The position numbers and the translations under genes were made by a program. Below the pieces are notes generated by a model, which had not been told where the DNA came from, searched no databases, and saw only the letters and a program-made list of their open reading frames with translations. From Candidatus Brocadiaceae bacterium (GTDB lineage Bacteria; Planctomycetota; Brocadiia; SM23-32): DNA of 5,194 nucleotides. The DNA lies in contig PWZK01000156.1 of the NCBI GenBank assembly GCA_003567495.1, forward strand, positions 1-5,194. Direction: 5' to 3'. Numbering within the stretch: the first letter of the stretch is position 1; every line of letters begins with the position of its first letter. Below are positions 1-5,048 of this stretch, piece after piece.

Positions 1-141
1 CAGCCCGTCGGAAAACAGAACCTCGGCCATTGTCCCCGCCCCATCAATCTGTATGGATTCCGCTTCGTAGCTTATGGTGAAGCCAGACTCTTTTTGGCCT
101 GCAAGCTGGTATGCATCGGGCTTTTGGCGTGCTAAAACCAT
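1..141 (-). CDS. Unrecognised protein, 5' end only (truncated by window edge)
   Basis: An open frame runs on the minus strand from an ATG at 141-139 to the window edge, giving 47 residues that begin MVLARQKPDAYQLAGQKESG. An in-frame TAA lies about 24 nt upstream of the ATG, so this is the first ATG after the stop. The product is soluble-looking, has no signal peptide or membrane segment, and resembles no family I recognise. No good Shine-Dalgarno precedes the ATG; the upstream sequence is a GATCGG-type repeat. The gene would be divergent from ribH and share its upstream spacer. The plus strand is also open here up to a TAA at 133-135, but that reading is cysteine-rich and less protein-like. 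Moderate to low confidence that this is a real gene. Confidence 0.4.
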   Translation of the reverse strand, partial: MVLARQKPDAYQLAGQKESGFTISYEAESIQIDGAGTMAEVLFSDGL

Positions 142-147
142 TTTATT

Positions 148-171
148 CGATCCCGATCCCGATTTCGATTA
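148..171. repeat. Degenerate hexamer array, four units of CGAT(C/T)N
   Basis: Four consecutive 6-base units are visible: CGATCC, CGATCC, CGATTT, CGATTA. It lies just upstream of the minus-strand ATG. A second period-6 array with the same CG-purine opening is at 3682-3705. Such arrays are familiar filler in spacers of some environmental bacteria; no function is claimed. Confidence 0.6.
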
Positions 172-208
172 TTGTGGATGCGCTATATGAGCTTCCGATA
201 TCTTATGA

Positions 209-301
209 AGGAATTTGCGCCCGGTAACCCCTGGAAACAGGGATAATCTCTGAACAATCTGCGTTCCGAGGTACTTAAAAAAAGTTACAGCGCAAATTCC
301 T
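209..301 (+). ncRNA. Candidate structured RNA: three-way junction upstream of ribH
   Basis: The sequence can fold into one compact structure. A perfect 12-bp stem pairs 209-220 with 290-301. A small internal loop (221-223 against 289) leads to a 5-bp stem (224-228 with 284-288). This opens on hairpin 229-242, CCCTG-GAAA-CAGGG, capped by a GNRA tetraloop. After the linker ATA comes a second hairpin at 246-272: 5 bp, one mismatch, 4 bp and a 7-nt loop. An A-rich strand (273-283) closes the junction. The GAAA loop favours plus-strand transcription, since the opposite strand would read TTTC. It is not the FMN riboswitch expected for riboflavin genes and matches no family I recognise. The ribH promoter at 309-337 lies downstream, so the RNA would need its own promoter or longer transcription. 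A small palindromic repeat element is the main alternative. Pairings are read directly; the RNA identity is inferred. Confidence 0.45.
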
Positions 302-308
302 CTCCTAC

Positions 309-337
309 TTGCAATTTTTCTCGTTCTCGTTTATATT
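309..337 (+). promoter_or_regulatory. Sigma70-like promoter of the ribH operon
   Basis: A -35-like TTGCAA (309-314) and a -10-like TATATT (332-337) are separated by exactly 17 nt. Transcription would begin near 344 and give a leader of about 43 nt before ribH. An AAAGGAG at 345-351 sits at the predicted start but has no start codon at a useful distance. The match to consensus is 4/6 and 5/6; spacing and position make it the best promoter candidate in the spacer. Confidence 0.5.
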
Positions 338-386
338 ATTAACTAAAGGAGTTTAACCACAGTTTTATTTTATCGGAAAAGGGGAA

Positions 387-869
387 ATGGAAGAGTTCAA
401 AACACATGAAGGGCATCTCAATGCCGAAGGCAAACGGTTTGCGGTTGTGGCATCCCGTTACAACGAGATTATAACCAGCAGGCTTATAAGCGGTGCTGAA
501 GATTGCCTCAGGCGGCACGGCGCCCGGGTAGCCGATATCGAAGTGTTTCGCGTTCCTGGAGCGTTTGAAATTTCGCTCGTTGCGGGCAATGCCGCCGGAT
601 CCGGGCGATTTGATGCGGTAGTATGTCTTGGCACGGTGATCAGGGGCCAGACGCCTCATTTCGACTTCGTGGCTTCCGAGGTTGCCAGGGGCATTGGACG
701 GGTGAGCAGCGAGACGGGGCTTCCGGTAATTTTCGGCGTAGTAACGACTGATACTATCGAGCAGGCTCTTGATCGGGCAGGCGGAAGGACTGGTAACAGG
801 GGGGCCGAGGCGGCCCTTGCAGCGATCGAAATGGCGACGCTAATGGAAAAAACAGGCGCCGGAGAATGA
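387..869 (+). CDS. ribH: 6,7-dimethyl-8-ribityllumazine synthase
   Basis: This is the penultimate enzyme of riboflavin synthesis. It condenses 5-amino-6-ribitylaminouracil with 3,4-dihydroxy-2-butanone 4-phosphate to form lumazine, in the cytoplasm. At 160 residues it has the usual family length. Visible motifs are SRYNEIITSRL (23-33; the substrate-stacking aromatic is Tyr rather than the common Phe), VPGAFEI (56-62), CLGTVIRGQTPHFDFV (80-95, with the catalytic His at 91) and TTDTIEQALDRAGGRTGNRG (120-139, phosphate-binding Arg region). The start is secure: an in-frame TAA lies at 354-356, no earlier start codon follows it, and GGGGA sits just before the ATG, though unusually close. It is the first gene of the cluster and overlaps nusB by ATGA, which implies translational coupling. 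No other riboflavin gene is in the window, and no FMN riboswitch is visible. Confidence 0.96.
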   Translation: MEEFKTHEGHLNAEGKRFAVVASRYNEIITSRLISGAEDCLRRHGARVADIEVFRVPGAFEISLVAGNAAGSGRFDAVVCLGTVIRGQTPHFDFVASEVARGIGRVSSETGLPVIFGVVTTDTIEQALDRAGGRTGNRGAEAALAAIEMATLMEKTGAGE

Positions 870-2242
870 CAAAGAAAAGGGGGAAACGCACCAGAGGCCG
901 CGAGATGGCCCTTAAGGCCCTTTATGCAAGTGAGTTTCGCAGCGATCCGGCCGATGTCCGGCCCGATTCCCTTGCCGGGACGGGGGAAGATCGGGATATG
1001 TCGGAATTCGCACGCCGGCTGATAGAAGGGTGCATGGGACATCTGACGGAGATAGATGAAATCATACAGAAAGTGGCCACCAACTGGCGCGTGGACCGCA
1101 TGCCGAATCTGGATAGAAACATATTGCGCCTGGCAACTTACGAACTGCTTTATTGCCAGGATACCCCGCCTAAAGTTGTAATTAACGAAGCGATCGAGCT
1201 TTCAAAGCTTTATGGCACGGAGGGTTCACCTAACTTTATAAACGGCGTTCTGGATAAAATTTATACAGATTTTTCAATGACACTAAAAACCAAATTAAAA
1301 TGCAATGCTGTCGGCGGCGAACCCGGGCGCAGTTCGTCGCGTTATGTTTTGAAAGCTCCGCCCACGCCCCCCGACCCGCAGAAACGTGCCGATTTGCACC
1401 TGCATTCCAACGCGTCTGACGGCGAACTTTCTCCGGGCGCGGTGGTAAAGGAAGCCGGCCGGTGCGGCCTGGATGCGATCTCGCTCACCGACCACGATTG
1501 TATCGATGGAGTGGAGGAAGCCGTCCGGGCCGGTGAAGATGCCGGTATTTACGTGGTGCCCGGCGTGGAGATGTCAGCTTATATTCACGACACCATCGGT
1601 GATAAAGAATACGAGCTGCATATACTCGGGTATTATATCGATATTTTCAACGAAAAACTGGTTGAAGAACTGGAGAAACTGCAAAAAGTGAGGCTTTTCA
1701 GGGTGAGGCGTATCGCTGAAAAACTGGCCGGATGCGGGATCGATATCGATGTTGAGGAGATCATTGAAGAAAAAAACAACACCGTGGGGCGTTTGCACGT
1801 TGCGCTTAAGCTGATTGAGATGGGCGTGTGCGGCAGCGTTGATGAAGTGTTCAGCAAGTTTCTGGGCGATGGTATGCCCGCTTTTGTGCCAAAGGAAAAA
1901 ACATCCGCACGGCATACAATAGACATGATACATCAGGCGGGCGGATGTGCCGTGCTTGCGCATCCAGGCCTGGCTAAAGGTGTTGAAGGGGTTATCGACC
2001 ATCTTGAGGATGCGGGGTTAGACGGTATAGAGGTCCATTATACCGGGCATAAGGCAGAGGATGCGGCGTTCTGGCTGGACGTTGCGCGTCGGCGCAACAT
2101 GGTGATAACCGGCGGAAGTGATTTTCATGGAAACCCCTCCGGCGGGGCGGGGCCCGGCGCTGAAGCGGTCTCTCTGGTGGAAGTGCACGGGTTGTTCGAG
2201 TGCAGCAGGAGGTATGGGTATGTGGAAACATTTGAAAAATGA
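866..2242 (+). CDS. nusB: NusB - PHP phosphoesterase (TrpH/YciV/RNase AM-like) fusion
   Basis: Residues 1-137 form a complete NusB: an Arg/Lys-rich start (KKRGKRTRGRE), then ALKALYASEF, NLDRNILRLATYELLY (81-96), INEAIELSKLYGTEGSPNFINGVLDKI (106-132). NusB binds boxA RNA with S10 (NusE) in rRNA antitermination. After a polar, Pro-rich linker (~138-173), residues ~174-458 form a complete TrpH-type PHP phosphoesterase. All expected metal ligands are present: His178, His180, Asp185 (DLHLHSNASDG), His210 (TDHD), Glu235 (PGVEMSA), His252, His366 (AHPG), Asp419 and His421 (GSDFHG). Relatives are E. coli YciV (RNase AM, a 5'-3' exonuclease on rRNA 5' ends) and 3',5'-nucleotide bisphosphate phosphatases. 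The start overlaps the ribH stop by ATGA, with GGAG one base before it, so coupled translation is likely. A one-base change in the T5 run at 1270-1274 would split the gene; Met138 has no Shine-Dalgarno of its own. Both domains are certain; the fusion is very likely. Confidence 0.92.
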   Translation: MTKKRGKRTRGREMALKALYASEFRSDPADVRPDSLAGTGEDRDMSEFARRLIEGCMGHLTEIDEIIQKVATNWRVDRMPNLDRNILRLATYELLYCQDTPPKVVINEAIELSKLYGTEGSPNFINGVLDKIYTDFSMTLKTKLKCNAVGGEPGRSSSRYVLKAPPTPPDPQKRADLHLHSNASDGELSPGAVVKEAGRCGLDAISLTDHDCIDGVEEAVRAGEDAGIYVVPGVEMSAYIHDTIGDKEYELHILGYYIDIFNEKLVEELEKLQKVRLFRVRRIAEKLAGCGIDIDVEEIIEEKNNTVGRLHVALKLIEMGVCGSVDEVFSKFLGDGMPAFVPKEKTSARHTIDMIHQAGGCAVLAHPGLAKGVEGVIDHLEDAGLDGIEVHYTGHKAEDAAFWLDVARRRNMVITGGSDFHGNPSGGAGPGAEAVSLVEVHGLFECSRRYGYVETFEK

Positions 2243-2260
2243 AATGCCTGGAAAGAGAAA

Positions 2261-3262
2261 ATGAGACTTTTTGGAAATAAAAAAAAGGAAAAAAACGGAT
2301 ATTCGCAAATCGGCCCACCCACCGGCACGGTTTCTTCCGCCGACCCGAATGAGAACGGCATGCTGGGGCGTCTCCGGTCGGGTCTGAGAAAAACTCACGA
2401 TAAAATTACCGGCGGACTTCAGTCGGTGCTTAAACCGGGCGCCAGGCTTGACGAAGATACTCTTGAGCAGATTGAGGAGCAGCTTTATCTGGCCGATATA
2501 GGTCCTCGCACCGTGGAGCGTATATGCTCGCAATTGCATGAAGCCTGCAGGGACGGGGAGCTGGCCGATGCCGGCGGGGTAATACCGTTTTTGAAAGAAC
2601 GCATAAAAGCCGATCTGCGCCCGTGGGAAACCGGCCTGAAGTTGCCGGCACAGCCCCCCGCGGTCCTGCTGGTGGCGGGAGTGAACGGGTCGGGCAAGAC
2701 TACGACAATAGGCAAAATGGCTATGAGGTTTCAAAAAGAGGGCAAAAGCGTGCTGCTGGCCGCCTGTGATACATTCCGGGCGGCTGCGGGCGAGCAGCTC
2801 GAAATATGGGCGGAGTGGACGGGGGCGGATATTGTGAAAAATGAAAGTGCCGACCCTGCTTCGGTAGCTTTCGACGCCATGGACAAGGCCCTTTCAAGAA
2901 ACTATGACGTTTTGATAATAGATACTGCGGGCCGCGTACATACCCGCGAGAATCTGATGTCGGAACTGAGCAAAATACAGCGTGTCGTTTCAAAAAAACT
3001 CCCGGAAGCTCCGCACGAGACACTTATGGTTCTCGATGCAAACACTGGGCAGAACGGTCTCAGCCAGGCCGTCAGGTTCAATGAATATCTCGAGCTTACC
3101 GGGCTCGTGCTCGCAAAACTGGACGGCACTGCGAGGGGCGGGATCGTCTTTGGCATGCGGGATCAGATCGACGTGCCCGTGAAATTTGTTGGTATAGGGC
3201 AGCAGCCGGAAGATCTGGCACCGTTTGACCCTGATAAGTTTGTCGATGCCATGTTTGAGTGA
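2261..3262 (+). CDS. ftsY: Signal recognition particle receptor FtsY (SRP GTPase)
   Basis: FtsY docks SRP-bound ribosomes at the inner membrane; its GTPase domain pairs with Ffh and both hydrolyse GTP. The 333-residue product has a short, basic, disordered N-terminus (RLFGNKKKEKN) instead of the long acidic A domain of E. coli, a helical N domain (~62-125) and a G domain to the end. Visible motifs are the P-loop GVNGSGKT (140-147), DTFRAAAGEQL (170-180), DTAGR (221-225), DANTGQN (259-265), AKLDGTARGG (285-294) and GIGQQPEDL (311-319). Compared with the usual wording, the G4 Thr is Ala (AKLD for TKLD), and the Glu of the closing-loop GxGE is Gln. It lies 18 bp after the fusion gene, with GGAAAGAG as a modest Shine-Dalgarno, so it is probably the last gene of the ribH cluster. 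Identification is firm. Confidence 0.96.
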   Translation: MRLFGNKKKEKNGYSQIGPPTGTVSSADPNENGMLGRLRSGLRKTHDKITGGLQSVLKPGARLDEDTLEQIEEQLYLADIGPRTVERICSQLHEACRDGELADAGGVIPFLKERIKADLRPWETGLKLPAQPPAVLLVAGVNGSGKTTTIGKMAMRFQKEGKSVLLAACDTFRAAAGEQLEIWAEWTGADIVKNESADPASVAFDAMDKALSRNYDVLIIDTAGRVHTRENLMSELSKIQRVVSKKLPEAPHETLMVLDANTGQNGLSQAVRFNEYLELTGLVLAKLDGTARGGIVFGMRDQIDVPVKFVGIGQQPEDLAPFDPDKFVDAMFE

Positions 3263-3380
3263 AATCCAGATAAGCTTCTTAATATAGCCAATATATCATT
3301 TTTTTGTCGCTTTTGGGAAATTTTTTATTTTCCGGTTGCTACGTGGAAACAAAGGCGCGCCGGGAGCATGTAGATCATTA

Positions 3381-3489
3381 TGTCGCCCCTACAGGGCTAC
3401 GCTGTCCGGGCATCGGTTTCCTATGGCTTCGCTTCGGTCCGTTGGACCTGCGCTTCGACATAGGCTTTAGCATGACGCGCCGTTGGCGC
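3381..3489. repeat. Compound palindromic (REP-like) element
   Basis: Several short stem-loops are strung together: GCCC-CTACA-GGGC (3385-3397); an outer CCTATG/CATAGG stem (3420-3425 with 3459-3464) that encloses GGTCC-GTT-GGACC (3436-3448); and GCGCC-GTT-GGCGC (3477-3489). The opening TGTCGCCCCTACAG (3381-3394) recurs as TGTCGCCCCTTCAG at 4877-4890, which suggests a dispersed family. The stems are read directly; family membership is inferred from two partial copies. Confidence 0.5.
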
Positions 3490-3500
3490 TGAAAGAAGTT

Positions 3501-3576
3501 GCGTTTTTATTTTTTGAATTTTGATATTATAATTTTGGATTTATTTGGAACTTGAGATTTTGAATTTGTAATTTTC
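3501..3576. repeat. T-rich low-complexity tract with TTTGAATTTTG-like units
   Basis: The plus strand is overwhelmingly T, A and G, with recurring TTTTGAATTT and ATTTTGGATTT phrases, and differs sharply from the balanced composition of the genes. It is flanked by GCGCC-GTT-GGCGC on the left and GCGCC-GAA-GGCGC on the right. It contains TATAAT at 3528-3533, which could serve as a -10 for the downstream gene, but nothing resembling a -35 lies 16-18 nt upstream. Confidence 0.4.
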
Positions 3577-3586
3577 TCTGCGTATG

Positions 3587-3622
3587 CACAGTACCGCGCC
3601 GAAGGCGCCAAAAGATACTGTG
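3587..3622 (+). terminator. Two-tier stem-loop followed by TTTT
   Basis: An outer 7-bp stem pairs CACAGTA (3587-3593) with TACTGTG (3616-3622). Inside it is a GC stem GCGCC-GAA-GGCGC (3596-3608). TTTT follows at once (3623-3626). The shape is compatible with a weak intrinsic terminator on the plus strand, but it lies 325 bp past ftsY and may simply be a repeat element. Confidence 0.3.
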
Positions 3623-3639
3623 TTTTCAAACAAGCGCAC

Positions 3640-3675
3640 TAATTCTTTTTCAAGACTTCGCTTGAAAAAGAATTA
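3640..3675. repeat. Perfect 15-bp inverted repeat with 6-nt loop
   Basis: TAATTCTTTTTCAAG (3640-3654) pairs without mismatch with 3661-3675 across the loop ACTTCG. It is the longest uninterrupted palindrome in the window. It has no T-tract after the stem, so it is not a textbook terminator, although its A/T-rich arms could end transcription in either direction. A protein-binding or repeat-derived palindrome is equally possible. Confidence 0.6.
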
Positions 3676-3681
3676 ATAAAA

Positions 3682-3705
3682 CGACAACGGCAACGGCTAC
3701 GACTA
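3682..3705. repeat. Degenerate hexamer array, four units of CG(A/G)C(A/T)A
   Basis: Four consecutive units are visible: CGACAA, CGGCAA, CGGCTA, CGACTA. The 6-base period and CG-purine opening match the array at 148-171, while the rest of the unit differs. It lies only 6 nt after the 15-bp palindrome. No function is evident. Confidence 0.55.
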
Positions 3706-3731
3706 AACTGCAAACGACATGATTTTTTAGT

Positions 3732-3755
3732 ACATCGACAATTTGTTGTTGATGT
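3732..3755 (+). promoter_or_regulatory. 10-bp stem-loop upstream of the SUMF1-like gene
   Basis: ACATCGACAA (3732-3741) pairs with TTGTTGATGT (3746-3755) across the loop TTTG, with one G-T wobble. It ends 25 nt before the Shine-Dalgarno of the next gene. It could be an operator-like inverted repeat or an mRNA leader hairpin; the sequence does not distinguish these. Confidence 0.35.
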
Positions 3756-3780
3756 CAGGATACCCAGCGCCTATTTACCA

Positions 3781-3788
3781 GGGAGGAG
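3781..3788 (+). promoter_or_regulatory. Strong Shine-Dalgarno that fixes the GTG start at 3795
   Basis: GGGAGGAG lies 6 nt before GTG 3795. This is the best ribosome binding site in the window and supports a GTG start in preference to the out-of-frame TTG at 3793 or later internal ATGs. Confidence 0.8.
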
Positions 3789-3794
3789 TGTGTT

Positions 3795-4754
3795 GTGGGT
3801 AGAATAAGACAACTGATGAGGATGGCTTTCGGCAGGTCCTCTCGCGGCCGTGCAAGAGGGGAGAAAGGTTTCGGTGGCCGTATTCCGTTTGCGGGTCCTG
3901 AAGAGATCGGCCCAAAATTTCGAGGTGAAGATTACTACGCTCCGGAAGCGGCCGAAAAGAACCTTGTCGATCCCGTGCAGGGGCAGTTGTGGCGCGTGAG
4001 GCTGGGCGAGGATGTGACTATGGAGTTGGTGCCGGTTAGAGCGGGAAAATACAGGCGTGGTTCCCGGCGCTGGTTTGCCGGGGAAAAACCACAACATTGG
4101 GTTCTTATCACCCATTCGTTCTGGATGGCCAAATACCCGATTACACAGCGTCAATATGAGTTGATGGGCGAAGAGAACCCGGCGCATTTCAGGAGGGAAG
4201 ATCGGCCGGTGGAGATGGTAAGCTGGTATGATGCCAGGGCCTGGTGCAAAAAACTGACGGAGCGTGAAAGAGGGGAGGGACGGCTTCCGGAAGGCTACGT
4301 ATATCGTCTTCCAACTGAAGGGGAGTGGGAATATGCTGCTCGCGGAGGCAATTTTGGGCAGGGCTATAAGTACTCGGGGTCCAATAATATAGAAGACGTG
4401 GCGTGGTATGGTGGCCCCATGGGCGGGAACAGCGCGTATATGAGCAGCCCGGTCGGCTTGAAAGCTCCCAACAAGCTGGGGTTGTATGATATGAGCGGCA
4501 ATGTCTGGGAATGGTGCCGGGACTGGCAGGGAGATTATCCGCGCACTGACGGACTCGTCAATCCGACCGGCCCGAAGGAAGGATCACATCGCCTCCTGCG
4601 AGGCGGCAGCTGGGGTTACGAAGCCGGGTGCTGCCTGGTTTCCAACCGCGACGGGCTGACTCCCGAACATGTCTATGCCGATGTCGGCTTTAGAGTGGTC
4701 CTCGGGCCTGATCCCAAGTTTTTCAAAAGGCCCGCCCGGCCGAACGCCGGGTGA
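3795..4754 (+). CDS. SUMF1/formylglycine-generating-enzyme-like domain protein, probably not a canonical FGE
   Basis: The 319-residue product has a basic Arg/Gly-rich N-terminus (~1-35) with no signal peptide, a ~40-residue linker, and an FGE-sulfatase (SUMF1, C-type-lectin-like) domain from ~76 to 303. Typical phrases are MELVPVRAGKYRRGS (76-90), SFWMAKYPITQRQYELM (108-124), RPVEMVSWYDARAWC (137-151), YRLPTEGEWEYAARGG (170-185), LGLYDMSGNVWEWCRDW (228-244), LLRGGSW (267-273) and VGFRVVL (297-303). True FGEs activate sulfatases by converting Cys to formylglycine and need two cysteines, at +3 and +8 after the Ser of RGGS. Here +3 is Tyr275 and only +8 is Cys280, with an extra Cys279 beside it, so standard activity is doubtful. 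No sulfatase or kinase gene is adjacent. The gene stands alone with its own ribosome binding site, apart from the ribH cluster. The domain is certain; the substrate is unknown. Confidence 0.88.
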   Translation: MGRIRQLMRMAFGRSSRGRARGEKGFGGRIPFAGPEEIGPKFRGEDYYAPEAAEKNLVDPVQGQLWRVRLGEDVTMELVPVRAGKYRRGSRRWFAGEKPQHWVLITHSFWMAKYPITQRQYELMGEENPAHFRREDRPVEMVSWYDARAWCKKLTERERGEGRLPEGYVYRLPTEGEWEYAARGGNFGQGYKYSGSNNIEDVAWYGGPMGGNSAYMSSPVGLKAPNKLGLYDMSGNVWEWCRDWQGDYPRTDGLVNPTGPKEGSHRLLRGGSWGYEAGCCLVSNRDGLTPEHVYADVGFRVVLGPDPKFFKRPARPNAG

Positions 4755-4845
4755 GGGGCGGCCACTTTGTTGGGGTCGGACCACGATATAGTGTTGATTA
4801 ACAAAGCGATACGCATATTTTAGCCCTGGAAAAGGGCCTTGCAGG

Positions 4846-4867
4846 CGATTTTCGGGGCCGAAAATTG
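4846..4867 (+). terminator. Stem-loop 92 bp past the SUMF1-like gene
   Basis: ATTTTCG (4848-4854) pairs perfectly with CGAAAAT (4859-4865) across GGGC. The stem can extend by one G-T and one C-G pair to 4846-4867. No T-run follows, so termination is only a possibility. Confidence 0.25.
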
Positions 4868-4874
4868 AAGCGTT

Positions 4875-4904
4875 CATGTCGCCCCTTCAGCGCCCTTTGA
4901 CATG
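4875..4904. repeat. Second partial copy of the TGTCGCCCCT element, closed by CATGTC/GACATG
   Basis: TGTCGCCCCTTCAG (4877-4890) matches 3381-3394 at 13 of 14 bases. Here the segment is bracketed by a 6-bp inverted repeat, CATGTC (4875-4880) and GACATG (4899-4904). The remaining stem-loops of the first copy are absent, so this is a short or decayed copy. Confidence 0.45.
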
Positions 4905-4937
4905 TTGATTTACTCCCGTCGTTCTCTGCGTTCTCTG

Positions 4938-4960
4938 CGCCTGCCTGCCGCGGGCAGGCG
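4938..4960. repeat. GC-rich palindrome, CGCCTGCC/GGCAGGCG family, copy 1
   Basis: CGCCTGCC (4938-4945) is the reverse complement of GGCAGGCG (4953-4960), with TGCCGCG between them. An alternative register pairs GCCTGCC (4943-4949) with GGCAGGC (4953-4959). It interrupts TTCTCTGCG-type filler. Copy 2 is at 5049-5080. Confidence 0.6.
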
Positions 4961-5048
4961 GCCAGGGGGAGGTGGATTTATCGCTTTTGGAACATATGCG
5001 TGAAAGAAAAGCGCATGGCTATCTGACATTCTTGTCCACCACGAAGGT

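Larger units (their letters stand above)
3263..3794. other. 532-bp noncoding spacer between ftsY and the SUMF1-like gene
   Basis: No believable gene is present on either strand; the plus frame from 3304 to 3492 runs through palindromes and uses a TTG without a ribosome binding site. The spacer has a T7 run (3299-3305) after an AT-rich, weakly pairing stretch that could end the ftsY transcript. It also holds a block of GC-rich stem-loops (3381-3489), a T-rich low-complexity tract (3501-3576) with a perfect TATAAT at 3528-3533 but no good -35, further hairpins (3587-3622, 3640-3675, 3732-3755) and a hexamer array (3682-3705). Confidence 0.7.

Noticed and set aside
1..135. Plus-strand open frame ending at TAA 133-135 as the tail of an upstream gene
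   Set aside because: The translation is cysteine-rich and irregular, while the opposite strand gives a more natural sequence with an ATG; not excluded because the window edge cuts both.
209..301. MITE-like transposable element with 12-bp terminal repeats
   Set aside because: No target-site duplication is visible at either edge, and the internal nested hairpins fit an RNA fold better; kept only as an alternative.
142..386. FMN riboswitch expected before a riboflavin gene
   Set aside because: None of the conserved RFN-element phrases or its six-stem layout is present; the fold at 209-301 is a different, simpler structure.
1574..2002. 142-residue minus-strand frame inside the PHP region
   Set aside because: It lies wholly antisense to the conserved PHP domain and carries no motif or start signal.
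2018..2734. 238-residue minus-strand frame opposite the end of the fusion gene and the start of ftsY
   Set aside because: It is a shadow of two confidently identified genes; the translation is rich in Arg, Pro and His without any recognisable domain.
3304..3492. 62-residue plus-strand frame from a TTG in the post-ftsY spacer
   Set aside because: It has no ribosome binding site, reads straight through palindromic stem-loops, and the product has no protein-like pattern.
3749..3777. Promoter TTGATG-17-TATTTA before the SUMF1-like gene
   Set aside because: The start of transcription would fall inside the strong Shine-Dalgarno at 3781-3788, and the -10 match is only 3 of 6.
4590..4710. SUMF1-like C-terminus as a diversity-generating-retroelement variable region
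   Set aside because: The RGGSW...GFR frame resembles such targets, but the segment is not rich in AAC/AAT codons, and no template repeat or reverse transcriptase is in the window.
4584..4877. 97-residue minus-strand frame overlapping the SUMF1-like gene's 3' end
   Set aside because: Most of it is antisense to conserved SUMF1 motifs and the rest covers stem-loops; no ribosome binding site.
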